DNA from: Hymenobacter duratus
GTDB taxonomy: Bacteria > Bacteroidota > Bacteroidia > Cytophagales > Hymenobacteraceae
Length of the DNA stretch: 64,000 nt
NCBI RefSeq assembly: GCF_014698995.1
Contig: NZ_JACWZZ010000004.1
Span: forward strand, 186,001 to 250,000
Direction of reading: 5' to 3'
The notes beneath the pieces are model-generated. The model was not told the DNA's origin. It saw only the letters and a program-made list of their open reading frames with translations, and did not search any database. Positions 44,202 to 53,633 of this stretch are shown here, one piece after another. A program made the translations under genes and the position numbers. Each line of letters opens with the position of its first letter. The first letter of the stretch is position 1.

Positions 44202-45503
44202 TTATTCCTTCCCGCCGGCCAGGGCTTCCAAGCGGAGGGTGACAGCGCGGGCGTGGGCGCGGAGGCCTTCGGCTTCGGCCATGGTTTCTACCACGGGGCC
44301 CACGCTGAGCAGGCCTTCGGGGGTGAGGCGCTGGAAGGTGATTTTCTTCAGAAACGAATCCAGCGACACGCCGCTGTAGTTGCGGGCGTAGCCGTTGGTG
44401 GGCAGCGTGTGGTTGGTGCCCGAAGCGTAGTCGCCCACCGCTTCCGGGGTGAGGTGGCCCAGGAACACGGAGCCGGCGTTGGTGACGCCTTCGGCCAACT
44501 GTTCTGGATTTTTTACGGCTAGAATCAGGTGCTCGGGGGCGTACTGGTTCGAGAAGTACAGCATTTCCTCCGGCGTGCGCAGCAGAATGGCGCGGCTCTC
44601 GGTGAGGGCCTGGGCGGCTACCTCGGCCCGGGGCAGCTCGCGCAGCTGGCGTTCCACCTCGGCCTTGGTCTGCTCCAGCATCGACAGGGAGTCGGACAGC
44701 AGAATCACCTGCGAGTCGGGGCCGTGCTCGGCCTGGCTGAGCAGGTCGGCAGCCACGAAGGCCGGCGTGGCCGATTCGTCGGCAATAACCAGTACCTCCG
44801 AGGGGCCGGCCGGCATATCAATGGCCACGCCGTAGCGGGTGGCCAGCTGCTTGGCGGCCGTCACGTAGCGGTTGCCGGGGCCGAAAATCTTGTCCACGGC
44901 CGGCACCGAATCGGTACCGCCGCTCAGCGCGGCCACGGCCTGGGCCCCGCCAGCTTTTACGATGATGGTGATGCCCAGCAGCTGGGCCGTAAACAGGATA
45001 ATCGGGTTCACCAAGCCGTCCTTCTGGGGCGGGGTGCACAGCACGATTTCAGGGCAGCCGGCCAGCCGGGCGGGCACGCCCAGCATCAGCAACGTGCTGA
45101 ACAGCGGCGCCGAGCCGCCCGGAATGTAGAGGCCCACGCGCTGCACGGGCACCGCCCGCCGCCAGCACGTAACGCCCGGCATGGTTTCTACGCGCTCCTC
45201 CACGGGCACCTGGGCTTTGTGGAAGCGCAGAATATTGGCGTGCGCCTGCCGGATGGCCGTTTGCAGTTCGGCCGGCACCTGGGCCGCGGCGGCGGCCAGC
45301 TCCTCGGGCCCCACGCGCAGGCCGCCCGCGAGGTCGGCCCCGTCGAACTGCCGGGCGTAGTCGAGCAGAGCCGCGTCGCCGCGCAGGCGCACGTCCTCGA
45401 AAATCTGCTGCACGCGCTGCTCCACGTCCTGGGCCTGCTGCTGGGCCGCCCGCTGCTGCAGCGCCGCCCACTCCGGCTGGGATGGATATTGGAAGATGTT
45501 CAT
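44202..45503 (-). CDS. hisD: Histidinol dehydrogenase
   Basis: Start at ATG 45503 (MNIFQYPSQPEWAALQQ), 433 residues. KIFGPGNRYVTAAKQ and DMPAGPSEVLVIADESA are the family hallmarks, with zinc and catalytic His residues in LSQAEHGPDSQ and NHTLPTNGYA. It makes histidine from histidinol in two NAD-dependent oxidations. Confidence 0.96.
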   Translation of the reverse strand: MNIFQYPSQPEWAALQQRAAQQQAQDVEQRVQQIFEDVRLRGDAALLDYARQFDGADLAGGLRVGPEELAAAAAQVPAELQTAIRQAHANILRFHKAQVPVEERVETMPGVTCWRRAVPVQRVGLYIPGGSAPLFSTLLMLGVPARLAGCPEIVLCTPPQKDGLVNPIILFTAQLLGITIIVKAGGAQAVAALSGGTDSVPAVDKIFGPGNRYVTAAKQLATRYGVAIDMPAGPSEVLVIADESATPAFVAADLLSQAEHGPDSQVILLSDSLSMLEQTKAEVERQLRELPRAEVAAQALTESRAILLRTPEEMLYFSNQYAPEHLILAVKNPEQLAEGVTNAGSVFLGHLTPEAVGDYASGTNHTLPTNGYARNYSGVSLDSFLKKITFQRLTPEGLLSVGPVVETMAEAEGLRAHARAVTLRLEALAGGKE

Positions 45504-45626
45504 CTTTTGGGGCTTGGGGGCTTGGGGGCTTGGATACTGTTCTGATGAACTACGACGAACTACAGAGGCTGCTTTAGTTGATTCGAACATCAACTAACCC
45601 TGAGTCCCCAAGCCCCTAAGTCCCTG

Positions 45627-46478
45627 CTACGAAATCATTTTCTCAATCGGGAGTACCAGGATGCCTTCAGCACCGACAGCTTTGAGCTGGCTGGTGATGT
45701 GCCAGAAGTCGTCCTCGTTCACTACCGACTGCACCGATACCCAGCCTTCCTCGGCCAGGGGCGTTACCGTCGGCGACTTAATGCCGGGCAGCAGCTGCTT
45801 CACCGCATCCAGGGCCGCCACGGGGGCGTTGAGCAGGATGTACTTGTTGCGGCGGGCGCGGCGCACGGCCTGCATCCGGAACTGCAGCTGCTCGAGCAGC
45901 TCCTTCTTCTCGGCGCTCAGGTTCTGGTTGGCAATGAGCACGGCCTCGGAGCGGAACACGGTTTCCACTTCACGCAGGCCGTTGCCCAGCAGCGTGGAGC
46001 CGCTGCTCACAATATCACAGATGGCCTCGGCCAGCCCGATGCTGGGGGCAATTTCCACCGAGCCGCTGATGGTGTGCAGGTTGGCTTTCACGCCACGTTC
46101 GGTGAGGTACTGACCCAGAATCTGAGGGTACGAGGTGGCAATGTTCACACCCTGCAAATCCTCAATGGAATCGTAGGCGGCGGCGCGGGGCACGGCTAGG
46201 CTCAGGCGGCACTTGCTGAAACCCAGGCCTTCTACCTCCAGGCCGGGAAAACCCGCTTCTACCAGCACGTTCTGGCCCACGATGCCCAGGTCGGCCACGC
46301 CATCCTGCACGTAGCCGGGAATGTCGTCGTCGCGCAGGTAGAGGATTTCGAGGGGGAAGTTGGTGGCTTCGGTTTTGAGCTTGTAGGAAGCCGAGAGGAA
46401 GCTGATGCCGCATTCCCGAATCAGGTTCAGGGAATCTTCGCTTAAGCGGCCCGATTTCTGGATGGCCAGACGGAGCAT
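45627..46478 (-). CDS. hisG: ATP phosphoribosyltransferase, long form
   Basis: The protein has 283 residues, so it includes the C-terminal regulatory domain (VQSVVNEDDFWHITSQLKAVGAEGILVLPIEKM) that binds histidine. The PRPP loop is in EAICDIVSSGSTLLGNGL. It is the committed step and first gene of the operon, 207 bases downstream of a His-rich leader ORF. Feedback inhibition is expected from the domain. Confidence 0.96.
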   Translation of the reverse strand: MLRLAIQKSGRLSEDSLNLIRECGISFLSASYKLKTEATNFPLEILYLRDDDIPGYVQDGVADLGIVGQNVLVEAGFPGLEVEGLGFSKCRLSLAVPRAAAYDSIEDLQGVNIATSYPQILGQYLTERGVKANLHTISGSVEIAPSIGLAEAICDIVSSGSTLLGNGLREVETVFRSEAVLIANQNLSAEKKELLEQLQFRMQAVRRARRNKYILLNAPVAALDAVKQLLPGIKSPTVTPLAEEGWVSVQSVVNEDDFWHITSQLKAVGAEGILVLPIEKMIS

Positions 46479-46679
46479 GTTTCTTTCAATTAGGAATTAA
46501 GAATCAGGAATTAAGAATTGACCGGTGGGGCCAGGGCTTAATTATAATTCGGAACAGGTTGGGGGCAAACGGGGAACAGGACCCGGACGTTGGGAAATGG
46601 CCATGATTTGGCCGGGCCACCACTTTCGGGGGCCGGGGAACCAAGTGCGGTTCGCCCAACGGGACAATATGCGTGTGTT

Positions 46680-46699
46680 ATTCCTCTAAAAAGAGGAAT
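46680..46699 (-). promoter_or_regulatory. Hairpin overlapping the end of the his leader ORF
   Basis: ATTCCTCT (46680-46687) and AGAGGAAT (46692-46699) pair perfectly around AAAA. It covers the last His codon, the stop codon and the next few bases of the leader ORF, so a ribosome stalled at the His codons would keep it open. Longer pairings downstream exist on the minus strand (CGTTGGG with CCCAACG), but I see no classical U-tract terminator. Confidence 0.5.
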
Positions 46700-46811
46700 G
46701 GTACCCGTGCAGATGATGATGCGCCGCGCGCAGCCCAACCGTAGCTCCGCCACTGGCGGAAGCAGCCACGGGGCTGTTGGTGCAGAAGAAAAGCGCGGCC
46801 GATGCGGGCAT
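46686..46811 (-). CDS. Histidine leader peptide (putative attenuator)
   Basis: A 41-codon ORF runs ATG (46809-46811) to TAG (46686-46688) on the his strand. Codons 31-38 read His-His-His-Leu-His-Gly-Tyr-His, five His in eight codons, just before the stop. It begins 19 bases after a TACTTTTG promoter box and is followed by about 200 bases of structured leader before hisG. This is the arrangement of amino-acid-sensing leader peptides: low charged tRNA-His would stall ribosomes on the His run. A conventional His-run would be more continuous. No family model was run. Confidence 0.7.
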   Translation of the reverse strand: MPASAALFFCTNSPVAASASGGATVGLRAAHHHLHGYHSSF

Positions 46812-46829
46812 AGAAGCAGAGTTGCGGGG

Positions 46830-46837
46830 CAAAAGTA
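46830..46837 (-). promoter_or_regulatory. his operon promoter, -7 box TACTTTTG
   Basis: On the minus strand TACTTTTG is an exact TAnnTTTG match. A clean TTG at the ideal -33 distance is not seen (TTT or TTC there). The leader ATG follows after 18 bases, implying a very short untranslated start. Confidence 0.55.
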
Positions 46838-46990
46838 CACGGCAAACGTCCAAAATGAAATTTTATCCGGAAAAATTCTCCGGAACCCGGACCTTTGCCC
46901 TCCCGTTGTGTTTCCAACCAGCGTTTGGCATAATTGTTTCATGCTGCCTGCTGCGGTTGCCCGTCCTGAGTTCTACCCTATTGCGTTGCT

Positions 46991-47905
46991 ATGCGTTTGT
47001 TTGTTCGTCCGCTTGCCATTGCCGTTGCCTGCAGTGCAGTGCTGAGCCTGTTGCCGGGTCCGGCCGCTCATGCCCAGACCACTGCCTCCGCCATGCCGGC
47101 AGCCTCGCTGTTGCCGCTGCCGCAGGCCAGCCCCCACGTGCTGCTCAACCACACCATCGGGCTGTCGGAAGTAACGGTTGACTACCACGCTCCGAGCGTG
47201 CGCAACCGCGTTATCTGGGAAGGACTGGTGCCTTATAATCAGATCTGGCGGGCGGGCGCCAACGAAAACACGGTCATCACGTTTGCGGATACGGTGCGCG
47301 TCAATGGCAAAATGCTGCCCGCGGGCCAGTACTCCTTCTATGTGTTCCCGCGCTCCGACCAGGACTGGGACATGGTCTTTAACCGGGTAACGACGCACTG
47401 GGGGACGGAGAAGTACGATGAGAAGGACGACGTACTGCGCGTTCCGGTAGTGCCGGAAGCCACGGAATTTCACGAAACATTGCTGTACTGGTTTTCGGAT
47501 GTAAAGCCAGGCAGCGCCCATCTAAACCTGAGCTGGGAAAAGAAAACCGTTAGTCTCTTTATCGACACTAATGTACAGGCGCGCGTAGTGGCAGGTATTG
47601 AGAAAGCCGTGGCTCAGCGCCCCGGCGACTGGCAGCTTCTGGCACAGGCCGCCGACTACCTGGTGCAGAACAACCTCAATGCTGAGCGGGCCTTGTATTT
47701 CATAAACGAATCCATCCGCCTCCGCGACGTGTATACCAACAACTGGATCAAGGCTCGCCTGCTGGCTTCTAAGCTCGATTATGACACAGCCATCGTCTAT
47801 GGGCGCAAAGCCATTAAGCTCGGCGACAAGGACGATGAGGCCTTCCGGGCGCAGTTGCCTTCCATGCGGGTTTCGCTGATAGAATGGCAGGGCAAAGCGT
47901 ACTAG
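46991..47905 (+). CDS. DUF2911 domain protein, secreted
   Basis: The protein has 304 residues with a signal peptide (to about AHAQT). Residues about 45-190 are DUF2911: VTVDYHAPSVRNRVIWEGLVPYNQIWRAGANENTVITF and LPAGQYSFYVFPRSDQDWDMVFN. A helical TPR-like tail follows (AADYLVQNNLNAERALYFINESIRLRD). The family is widespread in Bacteroidota and of unknown function, probably periplasmic. It is divergent from the his operon. Confidence 0.9.
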   Translation: MRLFVRPLAIAVACSAVLSLLPGPAAHAQTTASAMPAASLLPLPQASPHVLLNHTIGLSEVTVDYHAPSVRNRVIWEGLVPYNQIWRAGANENTVITFADTVRVNGKMLPAGQYSFYVFPRSDQDWDMVFNRVTTHWGTEKYDEKDDVLRVPVVPEATEFHETLLYWFSDVKPGSAHLNLSWEKKTVSLFIDTNVQARVVAGIEKAVAQRPGDWQLLAQAADYLVQNNLNAERALYFINESIRLRDVYTNNWIKARLLASKLDYDTAIVYGRKAIKLGDKDDEAFRAQLPSMRVSLIEWQGKAY

Positions 47906-47939
47906 TGATAACGAGAATAGTGAAGCAGTAAAAAACAGA

Positions 47940-47982
47940 AAAAAGGCCCGCTCCGATGCGCATCGGAGCGGGCCTTTTTTTT
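47940..47982. terminator. Strong bidirectional terminator
   Basis: GGCCCGCTCCGATGC (47945-47959) is fully complementary to 47960-47974, with an A-run before and eight T after. It serves the convergent DUF2911 and TonB-receptor genes. Confidence 0.85.
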
Positions 47983-47996
47983 GTTCGAGCGACACG

Positions 47997-50552
47997 CTAA
48001 AACCGCGCAATAACTCGCAGATTCACCAGACGCTGGGACAGGTAGTTGGGTACGGCATAGGTGCGCCCGTTGAGGTCCTGAATGTAGCTGTAGCCGGCCA
48101 CGTTGTTGCGGCCCAGCACGTTCAGCACTTCCAGCCCCAGCCACAGGCTCTCCAGCTTCCCCACCCGCCGGTTGGGCTCTGTATTCAAAGCCAGAACCTT
48201 GGAAAAGCCCAGATCAACGCGCCAGTAGGCTCGGGTGAGTTCGGTGGTGCCCCGCTCCTGCTCATTGTTCGGCGGGCTAAACGGCAGCCCGGTTCCGAAT
48301 ACCGAGTTTACATACCCGCGCACCGATGGGTTGTTGGGCAGATGGTCCTGAAAGAAGATACTCAGGTTCACGCGCTGATCCTGCGGGCGGCGGATATAGC
48401 CTTTGGCCTGCCGCCCAATGGTGTCGCCGGTAGCACTATAGAGGGTGAGCGAGTCGCCCTGCAGGTTTTCGCGCGTCGTCAGCACGCCCAGCGTAAACCA
48501 CGATTCTGCCCCGTTCACAAACTCGCCGCCCACGCGCGCATCCACACCGGCTGAGTAGGCCGTAGCCAGGTTCTTGGCAAAATACCGCAGCCGCACGTTG
48601 TCAATATCGTAGGGAACGACATCAGTGAGATACTTAAAGTAGGCTTCGCCGGTAAAGCGGAACGGCCGGCCGTACTTCTCAAACCGAATTTCGTTGCCGG
48701 CAATAAAGTGCAGGGAGCGTTGGGCCCGCAGCTCTGGATTCAAGCTGGCTTCCACTAGTAGCGGACTGCCCGGCGTAGCGCGGCTGCCCTGCTGGTCGCG
48801 TAGTTCGCGGTAAAACGGCGGCTGGTAATACATGCCAGCCGCTACCTTATAGGAGTGGTTGGTGTGGCGGCGCGGAATAAAGGAGTATTGCAGCCGCGGG
48901 CTCACCACCAGCTGCTTGTTCACGGACCAATAGTGGGCCCGCACCCCATACGTGAAGGTGCGCATCGAATCCAGCTCCACGGTGTGCTGCGCGTAGCCCT
49001 GGGTGCGGGTGCTCTGCAAGTCGAGGTCTGACGTGAGGCGACTCCGCCGGGCATCGGGCACGTAGTCGGCCGAGTCGGCGAAACTGTACTCGTTGAGCAC
49101 GTCCTCAATCCGCTCACGGCCTGTTTTTACGCCAAAACGGACGGTATGGCGGTTGCCCGGTGTCCAACGGGCGCGGACCTCGGCCGTGGCAATACGGGCC
49201 TCCAGGTTGTTGCGCGAGTGGTCGAAGCGCGAACCGACGCTGCGCTGGCGCACAGCCTGGTTGAAATCCTTCGAGCTTGGGTCGCGGTTGATATCGGCCA
49301 GGCTGTACTTGGCTTCCACGTCGCGGTATTCCAGCTCGCGCGAGTACACCAGCCCCCCCAGCAGTTCGGTCTGAAACCGCGACGAAAAGTTGTGCTTCAG
49401 ATTCAGGCCTCCCTGGGCCATATCATACTGCATCCGCTCCCGGCCCTCATACACGATAAACAGGCGCGTCACCTGGTTAGTAGCCGTGCTGAAAGTGCTC
49501 TGGCCAGTTTCGGGCGTGAAGCGGTAGTCGTTGTGCGCGAAGGTGGTCAGCAACCCCAGCGAGGTGCGGTCCTCGTTGCCTTTCGGGCCAAGGTTGGCAT
49601 TGATGTACGCTTGCCCGTCGTAGAACGTGGGGTTGTAGCCGCCCTGCTGCTGGCGCAACGAGCTCAGTACATAGGTGGCATTTTTGTAGCGGACACCGGC
49701 CAGGTAGCTCAGGCGCTTGTTGGGCGAAGCCGCCTCCACGTGCACGGCGCCGCCTACCAGGCTCCCCGTAGCAGATGCCGCGAATTTCGTCGGCTGCTTG
49801 TACTCGATGCTCAGCACCGAGGAGAGTTTGTCGCCGTACTTGGGCTGCCAGCCGCCGGTCGAAAACTCCACCTTGTTTACCAGGTCCGGGTTCACGAAGC
49901 TAAGGCCTTCCTGCTGGGCCGCCGATATCAGAAACGGCCGGTAGATTTCGATACCGTTGACGTAGACCAGGTTTTCGTCGTAGTTGCCGCCGCGCACCGA
50001 ATAGGTACTCGTCAGCTCGTTCGTCGACTGCACGCCGGGTAGCGTTTTCAGAATAGCATTGAAGTCGCCGAACGGCGACGGCAGCACCTTGGCCGTTCGC
50101 GGGTCCAGCTTGATCATGCTCACCTGCTCGCGGGTATCGGCCTCGTCGGATCGGCCCCGCACGGTTACGTTGCCCAGCGCGCGCGAATCAGCCTGCAGCG
50201 CCAGTGTTAAGTCGCGGCGGTCTTCGGTGAGCGTGACAGGCACGCGCAAGGGCCGGTAGCGCAGGCTGCGCACCACCAGCACCGCCGCCTGGCCGGTGCG
50301 TGCCACCTGCAGCGAAAAGCGGCCCTTAGCATCCGTAACGGTGCCGCCCGGCTGGCCCTCCACGCCCACGCCCACCTGCTCCAGCGGCTGGCCCGCCGCA
50401 TCGCGCACGGTCCCCCTGATGGTTATCCGGTCGGTTTGCTGGGCGGCAGTAAGCAGTGGTGCCAGCGTCAGGGCAGCAGTCGGCAGCAGACTAAACACTG
50501 CCAAGCGCACGACCAGCGGCAAATGGCTGGCCCGGGAGGAAAGATGCGGCAT
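47997..50552 (-). CDS. TonB-dependent outer-membrane receptor with CarboxypepD-reg-like domain
   Basis: The protein has 851 residues. A signal region (to about LLTAAQQ) is followed by [22 protein letters not shown], the carboxypeptidase-regulatory-like beta domain, then a plug domain ([35 protein letters not shown] in outline) and a beta barrel ending in an aromatic, [10 protein letters not shown]. It takes up an unknown ligand using the TonB-ExbB-ExbD system encoded at the right of the window. No SusD partner is adjacent. It follows rpe by one base gap. Confidence 0.92.
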   Translation of the reverse strand: [851 protein letters not shown]

Positions 50553-50553
50553 G

Positions 50554-51261
50554 CTAGCGTTCCTCCTCTTCTGCGGCCCCTACGGTAGCCATAAGTTGGG
50601 CCCGCAGCTCCGACAGTGTCGCCACGGGGTCGGGCGAGTTGAACACGAACGAGCCGGCTACCAACACATCGGCCCCTGCTTCCACCAGCGCCGACGCATT
50701 GTCGCGGGTGACGCCACCATCAATTTCTATCAGCGCATCGGAGCCGCTGTCAACCAACAATTCCTTCAGGGCCGTCACTTTGCGCAGCGTGTTCGGGATG
50801 AAAGCCTGCCCTCCGAAACCCGGATTCACGGACATAATGCACACCAGGTCGAGGTCAGCGGCTATGTCTTCCAACACCCACACCGGCGTGTGCGGGTTCA
50901 GGGCCACACCGGCATTACAGCCCAGGGCCTTAATCTGCTGAATGACACGGTGCAGGTGGGTGCAGGCCTCATAGTGCACCGTAATATTTTGGGCGCCGGC
51001 GTCGCGGAAGGCGCTCAGGTAATGCTGGGGCTCCTCAATCATGAGGTGTACATCCAGCGGCTGCTTGGCATGCCGGTGAATAGCCTGCAACACCGGAATA
51101 CCGAAGGAGATATTGGGCACGAAACGGCCGTCCATCACGTCGCAGTGCAGCCAGTCGGCAGCGCTGCCCGCGAGACGTTCGGTTTCAGCCTGGAGGTTGC
51201 CGAAATCGGCAGCGAGCAAAGAAGGAGCCAGCAACGGCGCCCGGCGGCGGTTCAGAGTCAT
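50554..51261 (-). CDS. rpe: Ribulose-phosphate 3-epimerase
   Basis: The protein has 235 residues. LAPSLLAADFGNLQAE, the metal-binding HCDVMDGRFVPNISFG, HLMIEEP, MSVNPGFGGQAFI and EIDGGVTRDN give all catalytic and phosphate-binding motifs. It interconverts ribulose-5-phosphate and xylulose-5-phosphate in the pentose phosphate pathway. Confidence 0.96.
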   Translation of the reverse strand: MTLNRRRAPLLAPSLLAADFGNLQAETERLAGSAADWLHCDVMDGRFVPNISFGIPVLQAIHRHAKQPLDVHLMIEEPQHYLSAFRDAGAQNITVHYEACTHLHRVIQQIKALGCNAGVALNPHTPVWVLEDIAADLDLVCIMSVNPGFGGQAFIPNTLRKVTALKELLVDSGSDALIEIDGGVTRDNASALVEAGADVLVAGSFVFNSPDPVATLSELRAQLMATVGAAEEEER

Positions 51262-51459
51262 ACCGCGAAGGTAAGCAGGATTAGGCGACAGATAGGCGGA
51301 AAAGGCCGATTATGCAACTGCGCCGCAACCACAAAAAAAGAACCTTCTGCCAGCCTAACGACTCCGGCCCGAACATTTATTGTTCAGCCCAGTGTGCTTG
51401 CTCGCAAAAGGTTCTTCGTATGGTATCCCGAGTCCTGTATTCGCTACCCGGTTACCTGC

Positions 51460-51783
51460 TTATTTCGTGGCTGAATCGTTTTTCTCATACGCACGCCAGT
51501 CCAGCTTACCATCCTCTGTTTTGCGCAGGAAATAGGTCTGGTCGTCTTCCTGCCGCTTGCCGAACGTTACATCGGCACGGCAGTCGAGGCAACGCAACGA
51601 GGTATACTTAAACTTATCCTGCGCCACACGGGCTGTCAGGTCGAGGTTGTCGGAGCCACAGATGCCGCACTTGGCTACATCCGGAAAGCTCAGCCGCTCA
51701 TATTCACTCACCACTTCGTGGAGGTTGTTACCGGACACGGTGAAGTGGAACTGGCGACGCCCCAGACGCTTCGAAATCATCAT
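51460..51783 (-). CDS. Small zinc-ribbon-like protein
   Basis: Start at ATG 51783 (MMISKRLGRRQFHFTVSG), 107 residues; ATG 51792 adds three. Two CxxC knuckles, CGICGSDNL and LRCLDCRADV, about 30 residues apart, form a likely zinc ribbon; the tail is charged (TYFLRKTEDGKLDWRAYEK). It may bind DNA or RNA. The family is not named. Confidence 0.65.
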   Translation of the reverse strand: MMISKRLGRRQFHFTVSGNNLHEVVSEYERLSFPDVAKCGICGSDNLDLTARVAQDKFKYTSLRCLDCRADVTFGKRQEDDQTYFLRKTEDGKLDWRAYEKNDSATK

Positions 51784-51935
51784 TTGCAACATGGTATTGC
51801 GGATTGTGGGAAGTATATCCCTTGAAAAAAGAAAGGAACCCGGCTCGTCCGAATTCCTTTCCAAGGTACTAATAATATTTGCTTTTTCGTGCTAACTCAA
51901 TTGGGTTTCCCTGTAAAAAACAGACCACGCACCAC

Positions 51936-53633
51936 TTACAGCTTCACGAACCGCACCGTACGGCGCACTTTCTCCCCTGCCGATACGTCGCAGGTGTACA
52001 CTCCTTTCGCCAGCGGACCGGGCGTAAGCCGCACTTCGTTGGTGCCAGTGGCAGCTAGCGTCTGTTCTGCTACCAGCGCCCCACGGGCATCGTAGAACCG
52101 GACGCGCAACGGCTTGCCGTGAAAAGCTTCCGTCAACTGCAGATATAGCTCGTTGTTTCTGACCGGATTGGGATAAATAAACAACTGGCCAGCCGCCACC
52201 TTGGGGTCGGCAGCCGAGAGCGGGGCGTTTGGGTTAGCCAGGTTGTAGGCCGTCACGAAATTGGGAATTCCGTAGCCGAGCAGGTTATCGGGTGAGGCAA
52301 ACTGCGAGCCAGAGCGCTGCAGAAAGCTGATGACCTGCTGCGCGGTGAGCGTAGGGTTAGCCTGCCAGAAACAAGCCACCATACCGGCCAGCACCGGGCA
52401 AGCATACGAGGTGCCGCTGCCGCGGGTAGGCACGCCGGCCACATTCACAATAGCTGTCTGGTGGCCCTGGCTGGCCAGATTGGGCTTGATGCGACCGTCG
52501 GCGCTGGGACCGATGGAGCTGAAGCCAACCCGGTTGCGGAACGAATCGACAGCGGCTACGGCCAGAATGGAATCAGCGTCGGCGGGCGCCAGGATGCGCT
52601 GCCAAGCGCTGTTGCCCTCGTTACCGGCCGAGTTGACGACCACCATTCCCACCCGCGCGGCAATGCTGGCCGCCCGCGTCGAAATAGCCGTGCGGCCGTT
52701 CAGGTCGGAGTAGGTGTAGTTGCCGTAGGGCGTATCGAAGCTGCTATAGCCGAGCGAGGAGCTGATGACGTCCACCCCGGCGGAATCGGCCCGTTCGGCG
52801 GCCAGCAGCCAGTTTACCTCTTCTATTGGGTTTTCGCCGATGATATTTTCGGTGAGATAGAGCCGGTACGTGGCTTTAGGAGCCGTGCCGATGAACTTGC
52901 CAGTTTCGTTGGCGGCCATCGTGGACAGGCAATGCGTGCCGTGGCTGTCGCGGCCATATACGGCCGTGTTGCGCTCCACAAAGTTATAGACGTCGGCCAA
53001 GCGGTTCTCATTCCGCATGGAGGCAAACGGCGAGGTCTGATCGACGCCGGGAAATCCATCGTCGAATACGGCAATGTTCATGCCTTCGCCCCGGAAGCCG
53101 GCGTTGTGCATGTCCACGGCACCCAGCATTAGGGCCTGGTTGTAGGCAATGCCATAGACTGGGTTGGCCTGGGTGCGCTGCAGTTGCGGTTCTTCAGCAT
53201 CTTCCGAGCTGCGGGGCCGGGGCGTAGAGGGCGTTACGTTGGCCGTACGGTTCAGCGTAGTGGCGCTGCGCACAAACGGCAGAGCCTGCAGGTTGCGCAA
53301 CGTGGCCGAGTCGCAGGACACCACGGCGGCATTGAACCAGCGCGACGTGTACCAGACGGTAGCGCCCGGCACGGCCCGCAGCTGCGACACGTAGGCGGGC
53401 GTCACGGGCAGGTCGCGGGGCTGCACGGCAATGCTTTGGCGGGTGCGGCGCTGCACGGCCCGCGCCGACAGGAAAGCCTGCGGCTGGCCAACGGTGAACG
53501 GCGTGCCGGCTTTGTCGCGGAAATACACCAGATGCTTGCGCACGGAATTGGTCTGGGCCTGCGCGGCAACCGGCGAAGCCAGCGCGGCAGCTACTGCCAG
53601 ACCACCCAGCAGCGCGGAGTAAGAAAGACGCAT
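51936..53633 (-). CDS. Subtilisin-family (S8) serine peptidase with T9SS sorting domain
   Basis: Start at ATG 53633 (MRLSYSALLGGLAVAAALASPVAAQ), a clear signal peptide; 565 residues. The triad is visible: Asp in AVFDDGFPGVDQ, His in DSHGTHCLSTMAAN, Ser in GTSYACPVLAGM, plus the oxyanion Asn in VVNSAGNEGNS. A propeptide precedes the core. The last 80 residues (LFIYPNPVRNNELYL ... GVYTCDVSAGEKVRRTVRFVKL) are a type A T9SS sorting domain, so it is exported by the type IX system and probably surface-linked. Confidence 0.95.
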   Translation of the reverse strand: MRLSYSALLGGLAVAAALASPVAAQAQTNSVRKHLVYFRDKAGTPFTVGQPQAFLSARAVQRRTRQSIAVQPRDLPVTPAYVSQLRAVPGATVWYTSRWFNAAVVSCDSATLRNLQALPFVRSATTLNRTANVTPSTPRPRSSEDAEEPQLQRTQANPVYGIAYNQALMLGAVDMHNAGFRGEGMNIAVFDDGFPGVDQTSPFASMRNENRLADVYNFVERNTAVYGRDSHGTHCLSTMAANETGKFIGTAPKATYRLYLTENIIGENPIEEVNWLLAAERADSAGVDVISSSLGYSSFDTPYGNYTYSDLNGRTAISTRAASIAARVGMVVVNSAGNEGNSAWQRILAPADADSILAVAAVDSFRNRVGFSSIGPSADGRIKPNLASQGHQTAIVNVAGVPTRGSGTSYACPVLAGMVACFWQANPTLTAQQVISFLQRSGSQFASPDNLLGYGIPNFVTAYNLANPNAPLSAADPKVAAGQLFIYPNPVRNNELYLQLTEAFHGKPLRVRFYDARGALVAEQTLAATGTNEVRLTPGPLAKGVYTCDVSAGEKVRRTVRFVKL

